Shown here piece by piece: positions 9,487 to 16,618 of a DNA stretch of 64,000 nucleotides (position 1 is the stretch's first letter; each line of letters begins with the position of its first letter). The notes below the pieces were generated by a model. The model was given only the letters and a program-made list of their open reading frames with translations, was not told where the DNA came from and did no database searches. The DNA is taken from NCBI GenBank assembly GCA_903884425.1, contig CAISEP010000017.1:264191-328190 (forward strand), read 5' to 3'. The DNA comes from an uncultured Caulobacterales bacterium. Its GTDB lineage: Bacteria; Pseudomonadota; Alphaproteobacteria; Caulobacterales; Caulobacteraceae. The translations under genes were made by a program, and so were the position numbers.

Positions 9487-10565
9487 CGGCCCGCCTCATG
9501 ATCCCAGCGCGCGCTGCGCTCCTCGCCGCCAGCCTGGCGGGTCTGGTCGCCTGCTCCGGGCCCGAAAAGGCCGACGAGGCCGCCAAGCCCGTGGCTCTGG
9601 TCACCACCGCCGTGCTGCAGCGCGCCCGGCTGGACGAGACCCTGACCGCCTTCGGGGCGGTGGAGGTGGCACCGTCGGGGGAACGCTCCCTGACCGCGGC
9701 GACCGAGGCAACGGTGGACGCCGTGCTGGTCTCCCCCGGGACCGAGGTGACCCAGGGCCAGCCCCTGGTGCGGCTGAAGCCCTCCCCGCAGGCGGAGCTC
9801 GACCTGAAGAAGGCGGCCAGCGACCTCGACGTGGCGGACCGGGCCCTGAAGCGCGTCCTGCGCCTGCGCGCCACCGGCCTTGCCGGCGACGGGGATGTGG
9901 AGACCGCCCGGGCCGCCCGGATCACCGCGGCGGCGACCCATGCCTCCCTGCAGCAGCGCGCCGCCGCCCAGAGGGAGCTGCGGGCCCCTGCGGCCGGGGT
10001 GGTGGAAAGCCTCACCGTCGCCCCCGGCGACCAGCTGGCCCAGGGGGCCGCACTCGGCCGGATCGGCGATCTGGGCGCCCTGCGGGTCCGGCTGGGCCTC
10101 GATGGCGCGGACGTGCGCAAGGTCCGCCCCGGCGCGGTGGTGCACCTGTCGGGTCTCAACGGTGATGCCCTGGGCGAGGGCCGGGTGAGCGCGGTGGAAC
10201 CGCGGATCGACCCGCAGACCCGTCTGGCCTCGGTGCTCGTCACCCTGAAGGGACACCTGACCCCCGGCCAGCCCCTGAAGGGCGAGATCGCCCTGACCGC
10301 GGCCGACGGCCCCGCCGCCCCCCGGGCCGCGGTGGTCTATGAGGCCGACGGGGCCAGCCTGTTCGTGGTGCAGAAGGGCGTGGCCCACAAGCGCGCCGTG
10401 AAGCTGGGACCGGAACAGGCGGACCGGATCGCCATCCTCGAGGGCGTGAAGGCAGGCGAGACCGTGGTGGTGGACGGGGCCGCCGTGCTCGAGGACGGCA
10501 TGGCCGTGCGGGAAGGCGCGGCCCCCGCCGCCGACAAGGCTGACGGAAAGCCGGACCAGCCATGA
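9483..10565 (+). CDS. RND efflux periplasmic adaptor (membrane fusion) lipoprotein
   Basis: A 360-residue HlyD/AcrA-type adaptor. The ATG at 9483 overlaps the preceding stop and gives a signal peptide with lipobox LVAC, so it should be anchored in the inner membrane. The barrel-sandwich (lipoyl-like) halves are recognisable around VLVSPGTEVTQGQPLVRLK and RAPAAGVVESLTVAPGD, separated by a helical hairpin. A membrane-proximal domain with TVVVDGAAVLEDGMAV closes the protein. It should bridge the TolC-like protein and the RND pump. Its stop overlaps the pump start by ATGA, indicating tight translational coupling. Confidence 0.92.
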   Translation: MTARLMIPARAALLAASLAGLVACSGPEKADEAAKPVALVTTAVLQRARLDETLTAFGAVEVAPSGERSLTAATEATVDAVLVSPGTEVTQGQPLVRLKPSPQAELDLKKAASDLDVADRALKRVLRLRATGLAGDGDVETARAARITAAATHASLQQRAAAQRELRAPAAGVVESLTVAPGDQLAQGAALGRIGDLGALRVRLGLDGADVRKVRPGAVVHLSGLNGDALGEGRVSAVEPRIDPQTRLASVLVTLKGHLTPGQPLKGEIALTAADGPAAPRAAVVYEADGASLFVVQKGVAHKRAVKLGPEQADRIAILEGVKAGETVVVDGAAVLEDGMAVREGAAPAADKADGKPDQP

Positions 10566-13500
10566 CCGCCTGGCTCGGCCGACACGCCCGCTCCCTGATC
10601 CTCGCCTTCGTCCTGCTGATGGCCGCTGGCGTCGGCGCGGCCGTGACCTTGCCGGTCAGCCTGTTCCCGCGGATCGACTTCCCGCGGATCGTGGTCAGCA
10701 TCGATGCCGGAGACCGGGCCGCCGACCAGATGGCCGCACAGGTGACCCGCCCGCTGGAGCAGGCCCTGCGCGGCGTGCCGGGGGTGGGCACCATCCGCTC
10801 CACCACCTCCCGCGGGTCGGCGGAGATCTCCCTGAACTTCGGCTGGGGCCGTGACATGGTCACCAGCCTCCTGCAGACCGAAGCGGCGATGAATGCCGCC
10901 CTGCCGGACCTGCCGTCCGGGGTGCGCTTCACCGTGCGGCGGATGGACCCGACGGTGTTCCCGATCATGGGGCTGGCCCTCACCGCCCCGGGGCGCGATT
11001 CCGTCAGCCTGCGCCGGATCGCGGAGCTGCAGCTTCGCCCGCGGCTGGCCGCCGTCTCCGGCGTGGCCGGGGTGGAGGTGCTGGGGGGCGGACGCCCCGA
11101 GTATCAGGTGCTGGTGGACCCGGCCCGGCTGCAGGCCCTGGGCCTTGCCATGGACGACCTGGCCCATGCCCTGTCCGCCGCCAATACGGTGAGCGCGGTG
11201 GGGCGGCTGGAGGATCGCCACCGCCTGTACCTGTCCCTGGTGGACAGCCGCCTGCAGTCGGAGGCGGACCTCGCCGCCATCCCCCTGCACACCGGCAGCG
11301 GCGCGACCCCGGGCGGCCTGATCACCCTGGGACAGGTGGCGCAGGTGCGCGCCGCCCCGGCCCCGGCCTGGACAAGGGTGACCGCCCAGGGCCGGGACGC
11401 GGTGCTCTTGAACATCCGCCAGACCCCGACGGCGGACAGCGTGGCCCTGGTGCGCAACATCCGGACCGAGCTGGCCACGTCCCGGGCGACCCTGCCCCGG
11501 GACGTGGCCATCGCCACCTTCTATGACCAGTCCGAGCTGGTGACCGCCGCCGCCGGCAGCGTGCGCGACGCCATCCTGCTGGGGGCCCTGCTGGCGGGCA
11601 TCGTCCTGTTCGCCTTCCTGCGCAGTTGGCGGCTGATGCTGGTCACGGCCCTGCTGCTGCCCACCACCCTCGCCGCCGCCTGCCTCGTCCTGGCGGGGAT
11701 GGGGATGAGCTTCAACATGATGACCCTGGGGGGCATGGCTGCCGCCGTCGGGCTGGTGGTGGACGACGCGGTGGTGATGCTGGAGCACATGATCCGCCGA
11801 TTCCAGCACCCGGCTACGGCGGACGCGCCCCGCGGCCGGGACGCCCTCCTGCCCGCGGCGACGGAGATGGCCCGCCCCCTGATCGGGTCCAGCCTGTCCA
11901 CCCTGGTGATCTTCATTCCCCTGGCCTTCCTGGGCGGGGTGACCGGCGGCTTCTTCCGGGCCCTGGCGGTGACCATGGCCGCGGCGCTGGCCCTGTCCCT
12001 GGTGTTTGCCCTGTTCATCGCTCCGCTTCTGGCCCGGGCCTGGCTGCGGGACGCGGACGTGGAGACGGCGGAGCGGGCGGACCAAGCGATGGCGGGGCCG
12101 AGGCAGCGCTATGCGCGGCTGGCCGCGGGCCTGCTGGCGCGCCCGGGCCTGGTGGCCTTGGTGGCGATCGGCGTTCTGCTGGCGACAGGAACCCTGGCCA
12201 ACCTGCGCCTCGCCTCCGGCTTCATGCCGCAGATGGACGAGGGCGGCTTCGTCCTCGACTACAAGGCCCATCCCGGCGCGGCCCTGAGCGAGACCGACCG
12301 GCTGGTCCGGCAGGTGGAGGCGATCCTGCGGGAGACGCCGGAGGTTGACAGCTATTCCCGCCGCACCGGCGTGCAGCTGGGCGGCGGTCTGACCGAAGCC
12401 GACGAGGGCGACTTCTTCGTGCACCTGCGCCGGGGCCAGAGGCGCGGCGTCGAGGAGGTGATGGCCGAGGTCCGGCAGAAGATCCAGGCCGGGGCCCCGG
12501 GGCTCGAAATCGAGACGGCCCAGCTGATGGAGGACCTGATCGGCGACCTGACCGCCGTGCCCCAGCCCATCGAGATCAAGCTCTATGGCAGCGATGCCGC
12601 CAGCCTGCGGGAGGCCGCGGCCCTGGTGGCCCCCGCCCTGGGCAAGGTCCGCGGCGTGGTGGAGGTGGTGGACGGCCTGCGGGTGGCCGGAGACGCCCTC
12701 ACCATCCGGGTCAACCGCCCGGCGGCGGCCCTGAACGGCCTCGACCCCGATGCGGTGGCCCGGCAGCTGACCAATCTCGTGGAGGGCCAGGTCGTCACCC
12801 AGGTGCAGAAGGGCGAGACCGTCATCGACGTGCGCCTGTGGACGGCACCGGCCCTGCGCGACCGGATCGCCGCCATCAGCGCCCTTCGCCTGCGCGCCCC
12901 CGACGGGCGGGAGGTGCCCCTGTCCACCGTGGCCACCGTGGCCGTCGATCCCGGCCAGGCGCAGATCACCCGGGAGAACCTGCAGCCCTTCCTCGATGTC
13001 ACCGGCCGCCTGGAAGGGCGCGACCTCGGTTCGGCCATGGGCGAGATCCGCCGCACCGTGGCGGGGCTGACCCTGCCGCCGGGGGTGCGGGTGGACTATG
13101 GCGGTCTCTATGCCGAGCAGCAGTCGTCCTTTGCCGACCTGACCCTGGTGTTCGGCGCGGCGCTGATGCTGGTCAGCCTCCTTCTGCTCTATCTGTTCGA
13201 GCGCTGGTCGGCGGTGCTCAGCGTCATCGGCGTGGTGCTGGCGGCGGCGGCGGCGGTGTTCGTCGGCCTGTTCGTCACGGGGACGGAGCTGAACATCTCC
13301 GCCCTGATGGGCCTGACCATGGTGGTGGGGGTGGTGGCGGAACTGGCGGTGTTCTTCCTGGCCGAGCTGGACCCCGGCGCGCGTGTGTCGCCGGACGGGC
13401 TGATCGCGGCCGGTGCCGCCCGGCTGCGGCCGATCCTGATGTCCGCCGTCATCGCGATCCTGGCCCTGTCGCCCCTGGCGCTTGGGCTGGGTGAAGGGGC

Positions 13501-13624
13501 CGCCATGCAGAAGCCGCTGGCCATTGCCATCATCTCCGGCCTGATCGCGGGGGCCCCGCTGGTGCTGTTCGTCCTGCCCGCCGCCTATCTGGCCCTGTCC
13601 CGGAGGTTCGGGGACCGGGGGTGA
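10562..13624 (+). CDS. RND superfamily efflux transporter (AcrB/HAE1-like)
   Basis: A 1020-residue proton-driven inner-membrane pump with the usual duplicated layout: a first transmembrane helix, periplasmic pore domain, six-helix bundle, then the same again. Transmembrane helix 4 reads GLVVDDAVVMLE with Asp401-Asp402, the proton-relay pair of hydrophobe/amphiphile exporters. The extra upstream Asp found in CzcA/CusA metal pumps (DFGLIVDGA) is replaced by Ala/Val. This argues for small-molecule rather than metal export, despite the CBA-like gene order. It is the last gene of the three-gene operon; a repeat array follows the stop. Confidence 0.93.
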   Translation: MTAWLGRHARSLILAFVLLMAAGVGAAVTLPVSLFPRIDFPRIVVSIDAGDRAADQMAAQVTRPLEQALRGVPGVGTIRSTTSRGSAEISLNFGWGRDMVTSLLQTEAAMNAALPDLPSGVRFTVRRMDPTVFPIMGLALTAPGRDSVSLRRIAELQLRPRLAAVSGVAGVEVLGGGRPEYQVLVDPARLQALGLAMDDLAHALSAANTVSAVGRLEDRHRLYLSLVDSRLQSEADLAAIPLHTGSGATPGGLITLGQVAQVRAAPAPAWTRVTAQGRDAVLLNIRQTPTADSVALVRNIRTELATSRATLPRDVAIATFYDQSELVTAAAGSVRDAILLGALLAGIVLFAFLRSWRLMLVTALLLPTTLAAACLVLAGMGMSFNMMTLGGMAAAVGLVVDDAVVMLEHMIRRFQHPATADAPRGRDALLPAATEMARPLIGSSLSTLVIFIPLAFLGGVTGGFFRALAVTMAAALALSLVFALFIAPLLARAWLRDADVETAERADQAMAGPRQRYARLAAGLLARPGLVALVAIGVLLATGTLANLRLASGFMPQMDEGGFVLDYKAHPGAALSETDRLVRQVEAILRETPEVDSYSRRTGVQLGGGLTEADEGDFFVHLRRGQRRGVEEVMAEVRQKIQAGAPGLEIETAQLMEDLIGDLTAVPQPIEIKLYGSDAASLREAAALVAPALGKVRGVVEVVDGLRVAGDALTIRVNRPAAALNGLDPDAVARQLTNLVEGQVVTQVQKGETVIDVRLWTAPALRDRIAAISALRLRAPDGREVPLSTVATVAVDPGQAQITRENLQPFLDVTGRLEGRDLGSAMGEIRRTVAGLTLPPGVRVDYGGLYAEQQSSFADLTLVFGAALMLVSLLLLYLFERWSAVLSVIGVVLAAAAAVFVGLFVTGTELNISALMGLTMVVGVVAELAVFFLAELDPGARVSPDGLIAAGAARLRPILMSAVIAILALSPLALGLGEGAAMQKPLAIAIISGLIAGAPLVLFVLPAAYLALSRRFGDRG

Positions 13625-13641
13625 CGGGGGTGGCCGCGCCT

Positions 13642-13774
13642 GCGTGGTTCGAGACGGGCCTTCGGCCCTCCTCACCATGACGAAGGATGTTGATCGAGCC
13701 GACCTCCGGCGGCCGGTGGGTCCCCCACGCGCGTCATCCTGAGGAGGGCCGGAACGGCCCGTCTCGAAGGACGC
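13642..13774. repeat. family A palindromic repeat, copy 1
   Basis: Two inverted arms: 13642-13683 starts GCGTGGTTCGAGACGGGC and ends CTCACCATGACG; 13732-13774 starts CGTCATCCTGAGGAGGGC and ends CGTCTCGAAGGACGC. Each arm can fold on its own (TGGT with ACCA in the first, AGGA with TCCT in the second). It lies between the stop of the RND pump and the convergent NRAMP gene. Confidence 0.8.
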
Positions 13775-13806
13775 GGGTCCGGATCTTAGGCCCTCAAACC
13801 GACGGG

Positions 13807-13889
13807 GGTTCCCGGGTCAAGCCCGGGAATGACGAGTAAATACATGAATTTTATCAATTATCGTCATTCCCGGCCTTGAGCCGGGAACC
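13807..13889. repeat. family B palindromic repeat, copy 1
   Basis: A left arm GGTTCCCGGG...CCCGGGAATGACG and an inverted right arm CGTCATTCCCGG...CCGGGAACC flank an AT-rich centre. Each arm contains its own short hairpin (CCCGGG/CCCGGG and CCCGGC/GCCGGG). It lies between convergent genes and may act as a bidirectional transcription stop. Confidence 0.8.
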
Positions 13890-13904
13890 TCTGTCCGCCC
13901 CACC

Positions 13905-15209
13905 TCACCCCGGCCAGAGCATCCGCACCGCCGCCGCCGCCATCACCGCCACGGTCACCCAGCCCAGCACCGCCAGGCTGCGGCTGGCCACGTGCGGGCC
14001 CATCACCGAGGGCTTGCGGGCCAGCAGCACCACCACGGCCACGAGGGGTACGGCCACCACGCCGTTGATCACCGCGCTCCAGAACAGGGCCTTCATGGGA
14101 TTGACCGGCAGGAACTGGATGGCCAGCCCGCCCACTGTGCTGGCGATGATCACCCCGTAGAAGCCCGGGGCCTCCCACAGTCGCTTCTCCAGCCCGAAGC
14201 GCCAGCCCATGGCCTCCGCGACCCCGTAGGCCGCCGAGCCGGCGAGCACCGGTACGCCGATCAGGCCGACCCCCAGCAGGCCGACGGTGAACAGCAGGAA
14301 GGCAAAGGGCCCGGCAATGGGCTTCAGGGCCAGCGCCGCCTGGGCCGCGGTCTCGATGTCCCGGACCCCCGCGGCATTCAGGGTGACGGCGGTGGCCAGG
14401 ATGATGAAATAGGCGGAGGCGTCGGAATAGAGCATGCCGCTCCACGTATCCCAGCGGATGCGGCGAAGCTCCGCCGGCGCGGCGGCAGGGTCGGCGCGCA
14501 GGGACCGGCCGTCGGGCGCGCGGGCCAGGTCCTCCACCTCCTCAGAGGCCTGCCAGAAGAACAGATAGGGGCTGATGGTGGTGCCGAAGATGCCCACGAT
14601 CATCGCCGCCGCCGGACCGTCCAGCTCGAACCGGGGCCAGACCGTGCGCCGGGCGACCTCCTCCCAGGGCACATGCACGGTGAACAGGACCGCCACATAG
14701 GCCAGCAGCGACAGGGTCAGCCACTTCAGATACTGGACGTACCGGTGATAGGGCACGAACACCTGCAGGCCGAGGGTGAGGGCCGCAAAGCCGCAGGCCA
14801 TCCACTGCCGGTCGAGGCCGGTGACCAGCTCCCCCGCCTCCCCCATGGCGGCGATGTCGGCGGCGATGTTCAGGGTGTTGGCCACCACCAGCAGCCCCAC
14901 CACGATCCGCAGGACGGACGGCGGAAAGGCCTCGCGGATGTTGGCCGCCAGCCCCTGGCCGGTGACCCGCCCGATCCGCGCGCACATGGACTGCACCGCC
15001 GACATCAGCGGATAGGCCAGCGGCATGGTCCACAGCATGTTCAGGCCGAACTGGGCCCCGGCCTGGGAATAGGTGGCGATGCCGCTGGGGTCGTCATCGG
15101 CCACGCCGGTGATCAGGCCCGGCCCCAGATGCGAGAGGGGCGAGGCCTTGATCCGGGCCCACAGGCCTTTGGGGGCCGTCTTCGGCGCCGCGCCTGTGTC
15201 TCCCGTCAT
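13905..15209 (-). CDS. divergent NRAMP-family metal ion transporter
   Basis: A 434-residue multi-spanning inner-membrane protein of the NRAMP family (LeuT fold). The canonical helix-1 metal motif DPGN is DPSG here (residues 40-43), and the helix-6 MPH motif is SPY in GTTISPYLFFW. In characterised NRAMPs the Asn and Met of these motifs coordinate Mn2+/Fe2+, so this paralogue probably handles a different ion, perhaps Mg2+, or has altered selectivity. The start could be ATG at 15209 or GTG at 15218; neither has an ideally spaced ribosome site. It stands alone, bordered by repeats on its 3' side. Confidence 0.88.
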   Translation of the reverse strand: MTGDTGAAPKTAPKGLWARIKASPLSHLGPGLITGVADDDPSGIATYSQAGAQFGLNMLWTMPLAYPLMSAVQSMCARIGRVTGQGLAANIREAFPPSVLRIVVGLLVVANTLNIAADIAAMGEAGELVTGLDRQWMACGFAALTLGLQVFVPYHRYVQYLKWLTLSLLAYVAVLFTVHVPWEEVARRTVWPRFELDGPAAAMIVGIFGTTISPYLFFWQASEEVEDLARAPDGRSLRADPAAAPAELRRIRWDTWSGMLYSDASAYFIILATAVTLNAAGVRDIETAAQAALALKPIAGPFAFLLFTVGLLGVGLIGVPVLAGSAAYGVAEAMGWRFGLEKRLWEAPGFYGVIIASTVGGLAIQFLPVNPMKALFWSAVINGVVAVPLVAVVVLLARKPSVMGPHVASRSLAVLGWVTVAVMAAAAVRMLWPG

Positions 15210-15283
15210 TCCCCTCACGCTCCGAACCCGAACTTCCGGTCAGACTAGGCGCATCGAGGGGGAACCGCCACCGGCTTGTCCGA

Positions 15284-16309
15284 TCAGCGGGTGGTGACCG
15301 CCAGCACGGCAAAGCTGCCCGGCGTGGCCACCGGACGTCCACCGGCCGAGACCGGCGGGCCCATGACCGCCGAGGGCAGATAGACGCGGCCGGTCTTCAC
15401 GTCGATGGCCGCGGTGCGGGCGCTGGTGCGGGTGGCGCCGGTGGCCACGACCTTCAGGGCGTCGGCGTCGATCACGGTCAGCTTGCCGTCCCGGCCGGAG
15501 GGGATGAAGACCCGGTGGCTGACGGGATCGAACACCGCCGCATCGGGCCCCACGCCGATGGGCAGGGTCGCCAGCGCGGCCCCGGTATCGGCGGCCACCA
15601 CCGCGGCCACCTTGTTGGCGCAGGCGGCGAACAGGCGGTTGTTGACGCTGTCATAGGCGAGGCCCGTGGGCTCCTCGCAGCCGGTCAGCTTGTAGTGGGC
15701 AAGGAGCTTGCGGGCCTTGGCGTCGAAGGCGACGATCTCGCCGGCATCCTCGACATTGGCATAGACCCGGCCCTTGCCGTCGCTGGCGACGAATTCCAGC
15801 GCACCGGCGACGGGGATGTTGCCTTCCAGAGCGCCGCTGACCGGATTGACCAGGGCCACGCCGCCGCCCTTGTTGTCCATGACCCAGACGAGGCCGGAGG
15901 CGGCATCATAGGCCGCCGCATCGGGCTTCACGCCGGTCTTGACCCGGCTGCGGATGGTGCCGGTGGCCAGGTCGGCGATCACCGCCTCCCCGGTGAATCC
16001 GGTGGTGACCAGCACGTCCTTGCCGCCGTTCACCGGCAGGGCGATGTGGTTGCCCTTCAGCTCCGCCAGGATCTGCGTGGTCTTGCCCGTGGCGAGATCG
16101 AAGACCGAAACCCCCGCGCCCCGGGCCACCAGCACCCGGCCGCCGTCGGCATCGACGGTGATGTAGTCCCACCCCCCGTCCGGGCCGGAAAGCGTGGCCG
16201 TCACCGCAGGTGCCGCCGGGGCCGCCGCATGGACCGGCGCGGCGGACAAAAGGGCGGCGGCGGCGACGGCCAGGACCGGAAGGGCGACGGAAGAACGGCG
16301 TGCGGACAT
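15284..16309 (-). CDS. secreted YncE-like beta-propeller repeat protein
   Basis: A 341-residue exported protein. The N-terminus MSARRSSVALPVLAVAAAAL ending around APVHA is a Sec signal peptide. The mature part is a series of short beta-sheet blades (WDYITVDADGGRVLVA, GVSVFDLATGK, VASDGKGRVYANVEDAG, TVIDADALKV) typical of YncE/YVTN propellers. GGAGG seven bases before the ATG at 16309 fixes the start; the longer open frame to 16519 is not needed. It is divergent from a TonB-dependent receptor, and in other bacteria YncE-like proteins often accompany metal or siderophore uptake. A binding or docking role is inferred. Confidence 0.87.
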   Translation of the reverse strand: MSARRSSVALPVLAVAAAALLSAAPVHAAAPAAPAVTATLSGPDGGWDYITVDADGGRVLVARGAGVSVFDLATGKTTQILAELKGNHIALPVNGGKDVLVTTGFTGEAVIADLATGTIRSRVKTGVKPDAAAYDAASGLVWVMDNKGGGVALVNPVSGALEGNIPVAGALEFVASDGKGRVYANVEDAGEIVAFDAKARKLLAHYKLTGCEEPTGLAYDSVNNRLFAACANKVAAVVAADTGAALATLPIGVGPDAAVFDPVSHRVFIPSGRDGKLTVIDADALKVVATGATRTSARTAAIDVKTGRVYLPSAVMGPPVSAGGRPVATPGSFAVLAVTTR

Positions 16310-16618
16310 GAGGAAGCCTCCGGAAAAGACAGGAAAGACCGGAGGCGCGGTCAGAGAAAGACGCGTTCCGGTCCGAAAATGGAAACGATGGGGTGCATCA
16401 TGCACACGGCGACACACCCGTCCACTGTCATAAAAACGATTCATTGCAAATGTCGGTGGGAGTTTTTCACCTTCAACTGACAATGAACGGGCTGAAATCG
16501 CCCTGTCGGCTGATTTCACTCACAGTTCATCTTCCGGTTAACGATTCGTCGCGGCTGCGACGGAGAAGCCGATCAGTTGCGCCTTCGACCGTGTCGTGGC
16601 GCTTGACCGGGGGTTCTC
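16310..16618. promoter_or_regulatory. divergent regulatory region of propeller and TonB-receptor genes
   Basis: A 309-base non-coding region, AT-richer than its surroundings. It contains a perfect inverted repeat GTGCAT-C-ATGCAC at 16393-16405, a plausible dimeric repressor site placed to affect the minus-strand gene. A single Pho-box-like half-site CTGTCATAAAA lies at 16425-16435, with no convincing second half. No gene is seen. Confidence 0.35.

Noticed and set aside
10337..13678. A 1113-codon open frame antisense to the RND pump
   Set aside because: It is a codon-shadow of the pump: Gly/His/Gln/Arg-rich without domains or a ribosome site. Long antisense frames are expected at this GC content.
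13625..13904. CRISPR-like array from repeated palindromes
   Set aside because: The repeats are paired inverted arms in single scattered copies, with no regular spacers and no cas genes in the window.
16425..16444. Possible full Pho-box CTGTCATAAAAACGATTCAT
   Set aside because: The first half matches, but the second half fails at most positions in the 11-base register, so it is noted only as a half-site.
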